This document shows positions 7,416-14,986 of a DNA stretch of 21,483 bases, piece by piece (the stretch's first letter is position 1; every line of letters begins with the position of its first letter). Where the stretch lies: IMG/VR virus record IMGVR_UViG_3300010885_015333, positions 1 to 21,483 of that record; one strand, 5' to 3'. Position numbers and translations under genes: made by a program. The DNA is from a virus. Under the pieces are notes generated by a model. The model saw nothing but the letters and a program-made list of their open reading frames with translations, ran no database searches and had not been told where the DNA came from.

Positions 7416-8070
7416 TGATTTGTTGGTATAATTTTTTGGCTGCTTCTTGATGCGCTTTAGGGCCTGGATGACTATTATCTAAAGCAATATCTTTGCGATG
7501 ATTTATAATCCTACCAAAAATAAAATGTTCAGGTTTTTTAATAAAAATAGGCATCTTGTCAGTGTTGTACCATCCCTGATTTAAAGCACAAAAATGATAT
7601 TGTTTAACTAATAGTGTTTTCAAATACGATTCTGCATGATGTATGTGCAAACCTGTTCTAATTGCTAAATCGTGATCGTTATGAACATCGAAGTATTTTT
7701 TAACAAGATCATCGTTTTTATGCCAAGCACTTACACGAAGTTCTGATTCAATACCTATTATGTTTTTATTAAAAATACAATCGCGCAAGTTAAAAGTCCA
7801 TCCTACTATTACCATGTCGGTAGTTTTAAAATCAAAAGATAATATTTCTTTCAGTATATGCATATTGCTAGAACCACATTTTGATTTGTTAATTACTTCA
7901 AGTCCCAGCATATTTCCAAGCAATTGCGGCCAGGCTAATTTACTGGGTACCGGACCTTCTAGATCATAACCTTGCGTTCTAAAAAATGTTCTTTTCTTTG
8001 CCGGAATATGACAATCTGCCAATCCATGTCCGTAAGTAAAACTATCGCCAAATGCTATCAATCTAGACAT
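7402..8070 (-). CDS. SGNH/GDSL-family hydrolase-like protein
   Basis: This 222-residue protein opens with I-A-F-G-D-S-F-T-Y-G, block I of the SGNH fold, with S10 as the likely nucleophile. The Gly block is at C65-G-S-S-N69. The last block is D198-N-S-H201-P-G, giving the Asp and His of the triad. A clear G-x-N-D block III is absent; V-G-W-T-F-N at 89-94 may stand in its place. Members of this superfamily remove or transfer acyl groups on lipids, polysaccharides or glycans. No signal peptide or membrane segment is visible, so it should act in the cytoplasm. It overlaps the N-twitch gene by 14 bases and the PLP-enzyme-like gene by 8 bases (ATGTCTAG). It is one of three such proteins here, each beside radical SAM or oxygenase genes. 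The specific substrate is unknown. Confidence 0.78.
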   Translation of the reverse strand: MSRLIAFGDSFTYGHGLADCHIPAKKRTFFRTQGYDLEGPVPSKLAWPQLLGNMLGLEVINKSKCGSSNMHILKEILSFDFKTTDMVIVGWTFNLRDCIFNKNIIGIESELRVSAWHKNDDLVKKYFDVHNDHDLAIRTGLHIHHAESYLKTLLVKQYHFCALNQGWYNTDKMPIFIKKPEHFIFGRIINHRKDIALDNSHPGPKAHQEAAKKLYQQINESK

Positions 8071-8908
8071 TTTCTAAACACCTTATTAACGGACTCAGCC
8101 CTACAGGGCAACCGTCTTTAAGCGCCAAGTAAATACTTTTTGTAGGAGTAAGGTTAAAATCTTTGCAAATTTTATAATAAGTATCCCCGTATTGATTCCA
8201 TAAATAATCTGGTGGAAGATTACGTATAAAATGTAATCCGATGATTGCAGTTGCTCTTATATTCATATTGAAGTCATTCATTATTGTAACACTGTCTGCG
8301 TAGCGTTGTCTAGTCCAGCGCAAGCCAATTCTATTCCACCCTAGGCCAAGCCCTTTACTCAAACTTACAGCGACTGACTTAATAGATGGATGTGATAGAT
8401 CAAAGTCAATTCCGCGACAGCAAGTAAGCCAAGCGCCATCCACATGTACATCAATTCCTTTGTCTTGCGCTTCATCTAGCACCTCTCTCATTTGAACATG
8501 CACATCCCCCGTGCTAGGAAATGGCATGGCAATTACTAGTGGAACACCTTCTCTAAGCAATCCTGGCCTTGACCACCAGTTACCCAATCTACTATGATAT
8601 TTGTAATCTCCTATCAGCACCTGCGGCTGACATTTCATATACACACTATCTATAAATTGAGTACATCCGTTTATCACATCCACTCGATCAAAATTATCCA
8701 AACCGGACACGGTGTTCAGTTTGCTTTGGGCTAACCAATCAGTCATTTCTTTTTTGAAATTGGCATACACATTATCCGTAATATCCTTATCTATTTTACC
8801 ACACATCACATCCTGAATCATGCTTTCAATGCAGTTGTCCACCAGCGGTTGCGGCCTATCCACTTCTAAATATTTTGAGTCGTATTCCGGAGCAATCTTG
8901 ATCTTCAT
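8063..8908 (-). CDS. Shortened PLP-dependent aminotransferase-like protein (fold type I)
   Basis: The 281 residues show the core of a class I/II aminotransferase. V-D-G-A-W at 156-160 supplies Asp157, expected to bind the pyridine nitrogen of PLP. S-L-S-K-G-L-G-L-G-W at 182-191 supplies Lys185 as the Schiff-base lysine, followed by R193 and G195 as in the S-x-S-K...R-x-G signature. I-N-G-C-T-Q-F at 79-85 resembles the phosphate-cup loop. Family members normally have about 380-430 residues. Here the protein ends about 95 residues after the Lys, so the C-terminal small domain that carries the carboxylate-binding Arg is mostly missing. It may therefore take a substrate without a free alpha-carboxylate, work with a partner, or be inactive. 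It leads the minus-strand unit 5273-8908 and is transcribed away from 8947. No Shine-Dalgarno sequence is visible. Confidence 0.72.
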   Translation of the reverse strand: MKIKIAPEYDSKYLEVDRPQPLVDNCIESMIQDVMCGKIDKDITDNVYANFKKEMTDWLAQSKLNTVSGLDNFDRVDVINGCTQFIDSVYMKCQPQVLIGDYKYHSRLGNWWSRPGLLREGVPLVIAMPFPSTGDVHVQMREVLDEAQDKGIDVHVDGAWLTCCRGIDFDLSHPSIKSVAVSLSKGLGLGWNRIGLRWTRQRYADSVTIMNDFNMNIRATAIIGLHFIRNLPPDYLWNQYGDTYYKICKDFNLTPTKSIYLALKDGCPVGLSPLIRCLENV

Positions 8909-8927
8909 GTTTTATTTACACTATAAT
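8898..8927 (+). promoter_or_regulatory. Candidate sigma70-type promoter for the unit starting at 8947
   Basis: A perfect TATAAT lies at 8922-8927. A TTGATC that could serve as a -35 box (4 of 6 to TTGACA) lies at 8898-8903, with an 18-base spacer. Transcription would begin near 8934 and leave a leader of about 13 bases with no Shine-Dalgarno sequence. It lies in the divergent gap, with the -35 inside the start of the PLP-enzyme-like gene. Confidence 0.45.
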
Positions 8928-8946
8928 AGTAGCACATAAATATTTC
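8909..8946. promoter_or_regulatory. Divergent intergenic region with paired TAAATA boxes
   Basis: This 38-base gap separates the minus-strand unit ending at 5273 from the plus-strand unit starting at 8947. CATAAATA (8935-8942, plus) ends 4 bases before ATG 8947. TGTAAATA (8920-8913, minus) ends 4 bases before ATG 8908. Each differs from the T4-type late-promoter box TATAAATA at one position. Their closeness to the start codons would make transcripts nearly leaderless, so the role is uncertain. The same strand also holds a TATAAT. Confidence 0.4.
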
Positions 8947-9612
8947 ATGCTGACACCTACCAATCACACCATAGATCCAACACTGTTTCAAAAGGCCTGT
9001 AAATCATTGCCCACAAGTGGAATGAAAACAACTATTAACCAACCCACTGGCGATTTCTTTTATGATCCTTGGGTTTTAAAGGATGAATATAAAGGCACAG
9101 TTTGGGAAACTCTTTATGACAGCTTGCCTGTCGGCAAAGGTGAAGCAAGAATAATCATGCTGGAACCAAATCAATGCTATTCAATTCATGCGGATATAGA
9201 TGATAGATATCATTTGAATATACAAGGCGACAACAGTTACTTGATAGACCTAGTTAGAGAAACCATGCACCCATTGACACAAGATGGTATTTGGTACAAC
9301 ATGGATGCAAGTTTCTTGCATACAGCCGCTAACTTTGGACGGGTGACGAGAGCACAGCTGATTGTAAGACATTTATTGCACAAAAACAAGTTGATAAATC
9401 CAATTGCGGTATCCTTGGCTACCAGTATGGAAAATACCGGCCATGCTAGATTTTTGTTTGATAACACCATGAGTCCATGGTTAAACGATGCAAACAAGGC
9501 AGGATTCATAAATAATTTTTCACAAGGAGCTGTGGCAATACAGTTTACGATAGAACAGGATAAACTGGCATCGTTAAAACACATGCTGCCGGAAGAATTT
9601 AAAATATTATGA
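8947..9612 (+). CDS. Fe(II)/2-oxoglutarate oxygenase-like protein, Asp/Asn beta-hydroxylase type
   Basis: In this 221-residue protein, residues 66-141 read as a double-stranded beta-helix oxygenase. H81-A-D83 is the H-x-D iron motif after a strand ending in E-P-N-Q-C-Y-S-I. H125 in F-L-H-T-A-A-N-F-G is the distal iron ligand, and R135 or R141 could bind the 2OG carboxylate. The hydrophobic-strand then H-x-D pattern and the H-T-A-x-N-x-G turn resemble the aspartyl/asparaginyl beta-hydroxylase group. It would couple 2OG decarboxylation to hydroxylation or a related oxidation of an unknown target. About 75 extra residues follow the catalytic core and are not recognisable. It is first in its unit, and the next gene (B12-type radical SAM) begins within its stop codon (ATGA). 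Confidence 0.7.
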   Translation: MLTPTNHTIDPTLFQKACKSLPTSGMKTTINQPTGDFFYDPWVLKDEYKGTVWETLYDSLPVGKGEARIIMLEPNQCYSIHADIDDRYHLNIQGDNSYLIDLVRETMHPLTQDGIWYNMDASFLHTAANFGRVTRAQLIVRHLLHKNKLINPIAVSLATSMENTGHARFLFDNTMSPWLNDANKAGFINNFSQGAVAIQFTIEQDKLASLKHMLPEEFKIL

Positions 9613-11153
9613 ACCATGCACTATTCTTTAGTCTAACAGGCAAACGCTGGGAACGCATCTTGTGGACACACCGTGTGGCCACATACTTGCGAATGAATGA
9701 CTGGGATGCTGAAGTAGTTGACTTTACTGCGTTTTGGCAGTTGCAAGAATTGCAAGAGTTTGTGCGTTCACGCACAACTAACAAAACTGTTATGTTCTGT
9801 TTTGGCACAGCATTTTTAAATCCCTGGAGTCCGTATCTTAACGAATTTACTGCTTGGCTAAAAGCAGAGTATCCTCGAGTTACCATAGTGGTGGGAGGCA
9901 ACAACGCATTAACCACTCCTGCTAATCACGTAGACTACTGGGTAGACAGCTATGGTGAAAATGCTGTGCTGGCTGTTTGTCGTCATCTTACTGGTACCTT
10001 GGGCGCACCATTACTGCGCGATCCTATCTATTTTGGAGTCAAGAACGTTATACGTGGACTACATCATTATCCCAGTGCGCCACTTGAAAGTTATCTTGTG
10101 GACTACGAAACTCGCGACTTCATGATGCCTTGGGAATGCCCGCAGATTGAAACAGCACGTGGCTGTATGTTCAGTTGCTCCTACTGCAACTTTCCTATCA
10201 TAGGACAAGCCAAAGATGTTAGCGTAAGCAAAGAACAATTCAAACTGCAAATGCAAACAGGCTATGAAAAGTGGGGCATCAAGAACTGGCGTGTAATGGA
10301 CGAAACGTTCAATGACCGTCCAGAGAAGTTGCAAAAGTATGCTGACGCAGTGGATGAACTAGGATACGATCCTTGGATCTGTGGATTTGCTCGAGGCGAC
10401 CTAGTGGTCAAACATCGTGAGCACTGGGACACATATATCAGACTTGGTTTCCTTGGACACAGTATGGGCATTGAAACGTTTAATCATGCCGCTGGTAAAC
10501 TTGTACGCAAGGGCATGGATCCTGATAAGCTACAACAAGGGCTATTAGACTTTCAGGAGTATACTGATGTGCATGCACCCAAGCGTTATAGAGCCAATAT
10601 TCAAATGATATGCGGTATCCCGGGCGAGAGCGTGGAATCATGGAATAAATCTTTGGAATGGCTCAATGCCCATTGGACGAGACAAAGTGCCAGCGCACAC
10701 ATACTAGAAGTGCCAGACTATGACGAGTCGCTGACAAATCAAAGTCGCTTTACCAAAGAGCTTGTGAGTAATGGGCTAGTAAAATTAGAAGCAAGACAAA
10801 ACCCAGGATACGAAGTATCCAAAGATAGCAAGGGAAATGTCATATTCAAATCAACTACGCCACGAGGCGGCGGCGTAGGCAGTACTAGGAACGACATCGT
10901 TATTTGGCAGCACAACACAATGGATTGGTATCAAGCGGAAACACTTGTACAAGAATTCTATACTAGCGAAGGGTTCAAAGGACTACGCGGTTGTAATCCA
11001 TTCTTGTCTGATAGACTATTCGCTTTTCACGAAACAAACTCCTACGAAGCAATACATAATTACAAATTATCCGATATAGACACAGCCGATCAGAAGTTTA
11101 AAGATCAAGTGCAATCATATATCAATAAAAAATTAAATTGGAATGCACAATGA
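9609..11153 (+). CDS. B12-type (cobalamin-binding-like) radical SAM enzyme
   Basis: The 514 residues form two parts. Residues 1 to about 130 look like a Rossmann-type B12-binding domain, with strands ending in A-E-V-V-D-F-T, T-V-M-F-C-F-G-T and T-I-V-V-G-G-N-N. The radical SAM core follows with C186-x3-C190-x2-C193 in R-G-C-M-F-S-C-S-Y-C. It continues through a V-M-D-E-T-F-N strand and a M-G-I-E-T-F-N strand typical of this class. The cobalamin-ligating D-x-H-x-x-G motif is not seen, as in many members that bind B12 base-off without a lower His. Known relatives perform methylation of unactivated carbons, ring contraction and other rearrangements. It is coupled by ATGA overlaps to the oxygenase upstream and the kinase-like gene downstream. 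Its third positions look richer in G+C than those of many neighbours. Confidence 0.88.
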   Translation: MNHALFFSLTGKRWERILWTHRVATYLRMNDWDAEVVDFTAFWQLQELQEFVRSRTTNKTVMFCFGTAFLNPWSPYLNEFTAWLKAEYPRVTIVVGGNNALTTPANHVDYWVDSYGENAVLAVCRHLTGTLGAPLLRDPIYFGVKNVIRGLHHYPSAPLESYLVDYETRDFMMPWECPQIETARGCMFSCSYCNFPIIGQAKDVSVSKEQFKLQMQTGYEKWGIKNWRVMDETFNDRPEKLQKYADAVDELGYDPWICGFARGDLVVKHREHWDTYIRLGFLGHSMGIETFNHAAGKLVRKGMDPDKLQQGLLDFQEYTDVHAPKRYRANIQMICGIPGESVESWNKSLEWLNAHWTRQSASAHILEVPDYDESLTNQSRFTKELVSNGLVKLEARQNPGYEVSKDSKGNVIFKSTTPRGGGVGSTRNDIVIWQHNTMDWYQAETLVQEFYTSEGFKGLRGCNPFLSDRLFAFHETNSYEAIHNYKLSDIDTADQKFKDQVQSYINKKLNWNAQ

Positions 11154-11845
11154 CAGACACTAGCACATGGGCGTATTACCACAAACTTAATCCTACAGGA
11201 ACTCCATATCCGTCTAACCTGCTGTATACTCCTAGAGTCAATCCAGAGCAAACAGTGATGTGTGCTCATTATTGTATTGATCCAGAGTACAGACCAAATG
11301 AAGATATACTAGTACCACAGGATCTAGTGGATTGGTTCTTTCATAGAGATGCTAAATTTTTAAAACAGTTGTCGCATCTTAAAACCACACCAATACTGTA
11401 TGATGTGGATTATGACAATAGAAAAATCTTTATGGAGTGGAACAAAGAAACACTATCGCAGGTGTTGTTTACTCCTGGTAGAGATTTGGATATGGAAGTA
11501 CCTGATTGGAAGGAGCAGATGAAAGACTTTTTTATTTCCACTAAGGCAAACAACTTTTGGAAAGTGTCGCTGTATCCAAACTGTTTCTTTGTAGCAAAAG
11601 ACGGACAGTTAAAAACCATAGACAACTATGCTGTGATTCCATATGAAGAAAGATTCATAGAAAGAAAGATAATAGAAGGAATTATAGGCAAGGATGGTGC
11701 ATATCGATTTGATCAATCAACTGATGATACAGGATTCATTGATTTCAAAAAGTTTTTTGAAATTACAATAACAAAACACCTAAAAGAAAGATCATGGGGT
11801 AATACAGTGTTTGCTGAAATATTTGAAGAAGTCTACAATGATTAA
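11150..11845 (+). CDS. Degenerate kinase-like protein (paralogue of 17099-17779)
   Basis: ATG 11150 overlaps the previous stop as ATGA and is preferred to an in-frame TTG at 11138. This gives 231 residues. I do not recognise a named family, but the layout resembles the small-molecule/lipopolysaccharide kinase fold. P-I-L-Y-D-V-D-Y precedes a strand R-K-I-F-M-E-W (91-97). V-P-D-W-K-E-Q-M follows at 117-124. Then W-K-V-S-L-Y-P-N-C-F-F-V (137-148) sits where the catalytic loop H-x-D-L-x-x-x-N would be, and L-K-T-I-D-N-Y (154-160) where the metal loop would be. The catalytic Asp is absent from the first loop, while an Asp remains in the second. It may be a pseudokinase or a binding protein. The paralogue shares C-x(3)-Y, L-P-D-W and F-V-x-D-G-x-L-K patterns. 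Both copies lie beside a radical SAM gene. Confidence 0.5.
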   Translation: MTDTSTWAYYHKLNPTGTPYPSNLLYTPRVNPEQTVMCAHYCIDPEYRPNEDILVPQDLVDWFFHRDAKFLKQLSHLKTTPILYDVDYDNRKIFMEWNKETLSQVLFTPGRDLDMEVPDWKEQMKDFFISTKANNFWKVSLYPNCFFVAKDGQLKTIDNYAVIPYEERFIERKIIEGIIGKDGAYRFDQSTDDTGFIDFKKFFEITITKHLKERSWGNTVFAEIFEEVYND

Positions 11846-12329
11846 TTGGAACGCAGTAATCTCCGATCTTAAAGACGGTAAAGTTGTCACCGTTGATCCT
11901 GAACGTTGGAATATGCACAATCCGGAATATGCAGAAATACTCAAGTTGTGGAAGGACAGCAACTTTAATACCGATAGTGTTAAATGGACCAACTACTACA
12001 ACACTAAAGAAATTGAAAAACAAATTGCAGAACAAGTAGGTGTTACTTCCTTACGTAGTTGGATCAGCTGTGTAGAGCCGGGATACATGACTGGCTATCA
12101 TTATGACATAGATGACAACGAAGAAGAATACTTGAAGTTAGGAAAGATAAAAAGATACAGTGTGTTTATCGGCGAGCCTAGTGTAGGACAATTATTCATT
12201 ATGGGCAGTAATTACTATTACAATATGGAACAGGGTAGTGTACTAGTATGGAACGACTACAGAGCCTGGCATAACGGTATTAACGGCAGCCTTTCTAACA
12301 AGTATATGTTTCATTTGCTAGGGTATTAA
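11838..12329 (+). CDS. Small Fe(II)/2OG oxygenase-like protein
   Basis: ATG 11838 overlaps the upstream stop by 8 bases (ATGATTAA). A TTG at 11811 would start much deeper in the neighbour and has no ribosome site, so 163 residues is chosen. E-P-G-Y-M-T-G-Y-H88-Y-D90 gives the strand plus H-x-D iron motif. G-S-V-L-V-W-N-D at 133-140 leads to W-H145-N-G-I-N, the distal His. R-Y-S-V-F-I-G at 106-112 forms a middle strand. The expected Arg for 2OG is not obvious; K155 lies in the right region. The pattern is like the tandem oxygenases at 13127-14186, but the sequence is divergent. It ends tail to tail with an SGNH-like gene, overlapping by 35 bases. Substrate unknown. Confidence 0.72.
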   Translation: MINWNAVISDLKDGKVVTVDPERWNMHNPEYAEILKLWKDSNFNTDSVKWTNYYNTKEIEKQIAEQVGVTSLRSWISCVEPGYMTGYHYDIDDNEEEYLKLGKIKRYSVFIGEPSVGQLFIMGSNYYYNMEQGSVLVWNDYRAWHNGINGSLSNKYMFHLLGY

Positions 12330-13125
12330 TTACTTCATCAGCAAATATTTTATGCGATTCTATTCCCGGATGGTTATCTCTGGCAGTATCAATTATATTA
12401 AATTTAAGAATATCTAAATTAAATCCTGTTTTGATTAACTGAACAGTATCGAGATCCCAACTAGACAATATTAATTTAATGCTCTTTGATTTAGCAATAT
12501 CTATAATCCACTGTATAGCATCTATCGAGTCTGATACTAAAAATTGATCGCTAAAGTTTTTTAGAACAGCAATACGTACAGCTTCTATATCCTTTTGATC
12601 CGTGTTGTGTGTTAGTAAAATTGATTGTAAACGGTTAGCAGTATCAACATAATGCAATCGTGTAAACGGCGGAAGATTTATCACTGCTGTTTCGATATCC
12701 CAAATTTTTGATGCGGCAGACAGCGTTAGTGCTATTCGATGGATGCCCGCACCTGGTATGCCTAAATTTAAATATTTTTTATTGTAATGCTTAGAAATTA
12801 AATCAGCATAAATTTGATGTTCTGGAAGACCCTGCCCAAAGGATACACTGCAACCAAAAAACGCAAGTAATTTTTTATACTCGGGGTTAGGATAGTTACC
12901 TCTAAATCCTATGTCATTCATAAAATAACTAAAGTCATCTGGCCAATCTTTTTTAGAATTGTCTTCTTCTTCTTTAGAAAAATACTTAACTAATCCAAAA
13001 TTACTATACTCATCAAAATATTCGTTTGCATACTGTAAACAACTAAAATGGAGCATGTCTGCTGGTACACTAACAAGTGACGAACTTTTATTTTTTACAA
13101 AATTTAATAAATTAGAATCTAACAT
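12295..13125 (-). CDS. Divergent SGNH/GDSL-like protein with a long N-terminal extension
   Basis: The SGNH-like part of this 276-residue protein begins only near residue 86: L-A-F-F-G-C-S93-V-S-F-G matches block I, with Cys in place of the usual Asp of G-D-S. L-G-I-P-G-A-G at 121-127 fits the Gly block. I-N-L-P-P at 149-153 falls where G-x-N-D would be. D250-N-H252-P-G ends the fold, with only one residue between Asp and His instead of two. These changes could alter or abolish hydrolysis. Residues 1-85 are charged and aromatic and have no recognisable domain. The gene starts 1 base after the stop of the 2OG oxygenase upstream (TAA-A-ATG), so it closes the minus-strand unit 12295-17067. Its end overlaps the convergent oxygenase by 35 bases. 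It is one of three SGNH-like genes here. Confidence 0.62.
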   Translation of the reverse strand: MLDSNLLNFVKNKSSSLVSVPADMLHFSCLQYANEYFDEYSNFGLVKYFSKEEEDNSKKDWPDDFSYFMNDIGFRGNYPNPEYKKLLAFFGCSVSFGQGLPEHQIYADLISKHYNKKYLNLGIPGAGIHRIALTLSAASKIWDIETAVINLPPFTRLHYVDTANRLQSILLTHNTDQKDIEAVRIAVLKNFSDQFLVSDSIDAIQWIIDIAKSKSIKLILSSWDLDTVQLIKTGFNLDILKFNIIDTARDNHPGIESHKIFADEVINTLANETYTC

Positions 13126-13126
13126 T

Positions 13127-13651
13127 TTAATCGTACATTGTTATCTGCAGAGTGTGTCTTGTACTAAATCCTATATTTGCAGGACCGTGTGGAGTTGTAG
13201 GATCACTCCACACAAACATATCTCCAGATTTATAATCAGCTATGTATTTGTTATCCCATACAAAGATGTGACCGGGTTCCCAGTCCTGGAGAAACATAGT
13301 ATATCTTACTAGATTTTTAACTTCCATTAAATGCGGATCAACATGTATAGCTTGGAACTCTCCCGGATATAACTTTACAAACCACCAATTTAAATTATTA
13401 CGTGTTTCCGGTAACGGAGGAAGTGTAAATTTAAAATTCTCCATTTCAGGAGAGTTAGGCCCTAAATGGTGAAAGCAAAATTTATTATCAGAATAACCCG
13501 GCCTTCCTAATTCTAGAAATTTTTCTAACAATGGATGCCCTTTATAGACATCAGGTTGCCACATTGGACTTCTTTCGCCCTTACAGGACGTTAGGTGTTC
13601 TACAATTTTTTGTTCTTCCATCCAAGATTTATGATTTCCAACGAATCTCAT
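13127..13651 (-). CDS. Fe(II)/2OG oxygenase, tandem copy 1
   Basis: This 174-residue protein shows a compact double-stranded beta-helix oxygenase. L-Y-P-G-E-F-Q-A-I-H103-V-D105 gives the iron motif. R116-Y-T-M-F-L-Q-D-W starts the next strand, and G-D-M-F-V-W leads to H155-G-P-A-N-I-G, the distal His. R165 in the T-R-H-T-L strand would bind 2OG. All four key positions are intact, so activity is expected. It aligns without gaps to the neighbour at 13662-14186, with about 69% identity counted by eye. Differences concentrate at residues 6-75, before the core. The two genes are 10 bases apart. Relatives I recall come mainly from marine phage genomes, but this could not be checked here. Target unknown. 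Confidence 0.82.
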   Translation of the reverse strand: MRFVGNHKSWMEEQKIVEHLTSCKGERSPMWQPDVYKGHPLLEKFLELGRPGYSDNKFCFHHLGPNSPEMENFKFTLPPLPETRNNLNWWFVKLYPGEFQAIHVDPHLMEVKNLVRYTMFLQDWEPGHIFVWDNKYIADYKSGDMFVWSDPTTPHGPANIGFSTRHTLQITMYD

Positions 13652-13661
13652 TTTTATAATC

Positions 13662-14186
13662 TCAATCGTACATTGTTATCTGTAATGTGTATCTTGTGTG
13701 ATATCCGATGTTTGCTGGCCCGTGTATAGTCATAGGATCACTCCATTCAAACAAATCCCCTGCCTTGTAGTTGGCTATGTATTTGTCGTCCCATACAAAG
13801 ATATGACCGGGTTCCCAATCTTGTAGAAACATGGTATAGCGCACAAAATTATTAACTTCAGTCAACTGTGGATCTATATGCATGGCTTGAAACTCACCTG
13901 GATATAACATTACAAACCACCAGTTGATGTTGGATCTCTTTTCAGGAACATCTGGTAAGGTAAACTTAAAGCTCTGCATTTCCTCACTCTTAGGATTTAC
14001 CTGATGGAAGAAATACTTGTTATTGGAATAACCAGGGCGAGCCATTTCTGTAAATTTCTCCAATAGAAAGTTACCCTTCCATCTGTCAGGTTGCCAAACA
14101 GGTGTGCGGTCGCCTTGACATTGTGTAAGGTGTTTCATAATGCCTTGTTCTTCAATCCAGGCAGAGTAGTTACCTATATATTTCAT
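13662..14186 (-). CDS. Fe(II)/2OG oxygenase, tandem copy 2
   Basis: The length is 174 residues, identical to copy 1 at 13127-13651, with the catalytic set H103, D105, H155 and R165 conserved. F-L-Q-D-W-E-P-G-H-I-F-V-W and G-D-L-F-E-W-S-D-P mark the two long strands around the active site. Near the distal His it has T-I-H-G where copy 1 has T-P-H-G. The start forms TGATG with the stop of the third oxygenase (14186-14986), so translation is probably coupled. This gene is upstream of copy 1 on the minus strand. Retention of both intact copies points to different substrates or to two sites on one substrate, rather than one copy decaying. The best-conserved part of the duplicate is the core, suggesting drift or selection in the N-terminal substrate-facing part. 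Confidence 0.82.
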   Translation of the reverse strand: MKYIGNYSAWIEEQGIMKHLTQCQGDRTPVWQPDRWKGNFLLEKFTEMARPGYSNNKYFFHQVNPKSEEMQSFKFTLPDVPEKRSNINWWFVMLYPGEFQAMHIDPQLTEVNNFVRYTMFLQDWEPGHIFVWDDKYIANYKAGDLFEWSDPMTIHGPANIGYHTRYTLQITMYD

Positions 14187-14986
14187 CAGTAGGTGTCCAA
14201 GTGATCAACGCCAAGTTTGGCACGAAAGTCTTCTGTAAATTTACCGTCTATGCGCAGGCCATAGCTTTGTTCCATGATCTGTTCTCCACCGTGCCAGTCT
14301 ACATCATTCCACCAAGCGGCACGAGTGTTAAGATATGTTTTGTCCTTAGTCGCTGGATCCCATAAGTAAAATGCTTTTTTAGTGTTAGGACGTATGTGTA
14401 TAAACTCGTTACGATGTGGCTTAACTACGTTAACACCATTCTTAGCATCTAAGTCTCTGTGTTCAAACGGAATACCATCTGCTTCGCAATGGAAGAATAT
14501 AACACGACCGATGTCTTCAAATATAGTGCCTACCAAACTCTCGACCCACGTAACTACGCCTGGGAAGTATTCAGCTTCGGGCGTTAGCTTACGTGGTGCT
14601 GTGCGATCATCCCAAGATCCTTCTTCCCACAAGTAATAATAGATATAAGGATCATATGCGCCCACGGCCATTTTTAAGTAACGTGTAAACACATTGCGTT
14701 CTTGAAAGTTCTTAAAGTCTTTGGGCATTAGTTTCATACCAGCTTGTTTAATAGGATCTGTATCGGGTAAGGCCATGAACTCAGTCATAGCTTCATATAT
14801 AGGTTTCCAACTTACACGATAGCTCATGTCATCAAATGTAAAGCCTGGAGCCATCCAAGTACCTTCCTTGGCATGATGTCTGGCCAAAGCAAAGCCTGTC
14901 ATGATTTCAGGTTGCAAACTATCAAATGTTTCCATATCTAAGAATGGAGTCATATCTATATAGTGTTGATTGTTAATCCCTCGCAT
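14186..14986 (-). CDS. Fe(II)/2OG oxygenase-like protein, larger type
   Basis: The start was chosen at ATG 14986, which has AAGGA 6 bases upstream (14993-14997). An in-frame ATG at 15022 has no ribosome site and would overlap the neighbour by 50 bases. This gives 266 residues. R-V-I-F-F-H-C-E-A-D leads to F-E-H176-R-D178, the iron motif. H-I-R-P-N and A-F-Y-L-W-D mark core strands, D-W-H232-G-G gives the distal His, and L-R245-I-D-G could anchor 2OG. About 150 residues precede the core and carry many aromatic and acidic residues; they may shape the substrate site. It resembles the Asp/Asn-hydroxylase and phytanoyl-type architectures, but I cannot assign a subfamily. It overlaps the radical SAM gene upstream by 14 bases and the tandem oxygenase downstream by 1 base. 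Confidence 0.68.
   Translation of the reverse strand: MRGINNQHYIDMTPFLDMETFDSLQPEIMTGFALARHHAKEGTWMAPGFTFDDMSYRVSWKPIYEAMTEFMALPDTDPIKQAGMKLMPKDFKNFQERNVFTRYLKMAVGAYDPYIYYYLWEEGSWDDRTAPRKLTPEAEYFPGVVTWVESLVGTIFEDIGRVIFFHCEADGIPFEHRDLDAKNGVNVVKPHRNEFIHIRPNTKKAFYLWDPATKDKTYLNTRAAWWNDVDWHGGEQIMEQSYGLRIDGKFTEDFRAKLGVDHLDTY

Larger units (their letters stand above)
13127..14186 (-). repeat. Tandem gene duplication, unit about 535 bases
   Basis: Two oxygenase genes lie head to tail with the same length. Nucleotide similarity remains visible, for example CGTACATTGTTATCTG near both 3' ends and near-identical stretches around 13257-13285 and 13792-13820. The duplication is therefore moderately recent compared with the other paralogue pairs in the window. 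Confidence 0.75.

Noticed and set aside
12295-12360. Bidirectional terminator between the convergent oxygenase and SGNH genes
   Set aside because: The genes overlap by 35 bases and I could not find a stable GC-rich stem with flanking T or A runs.
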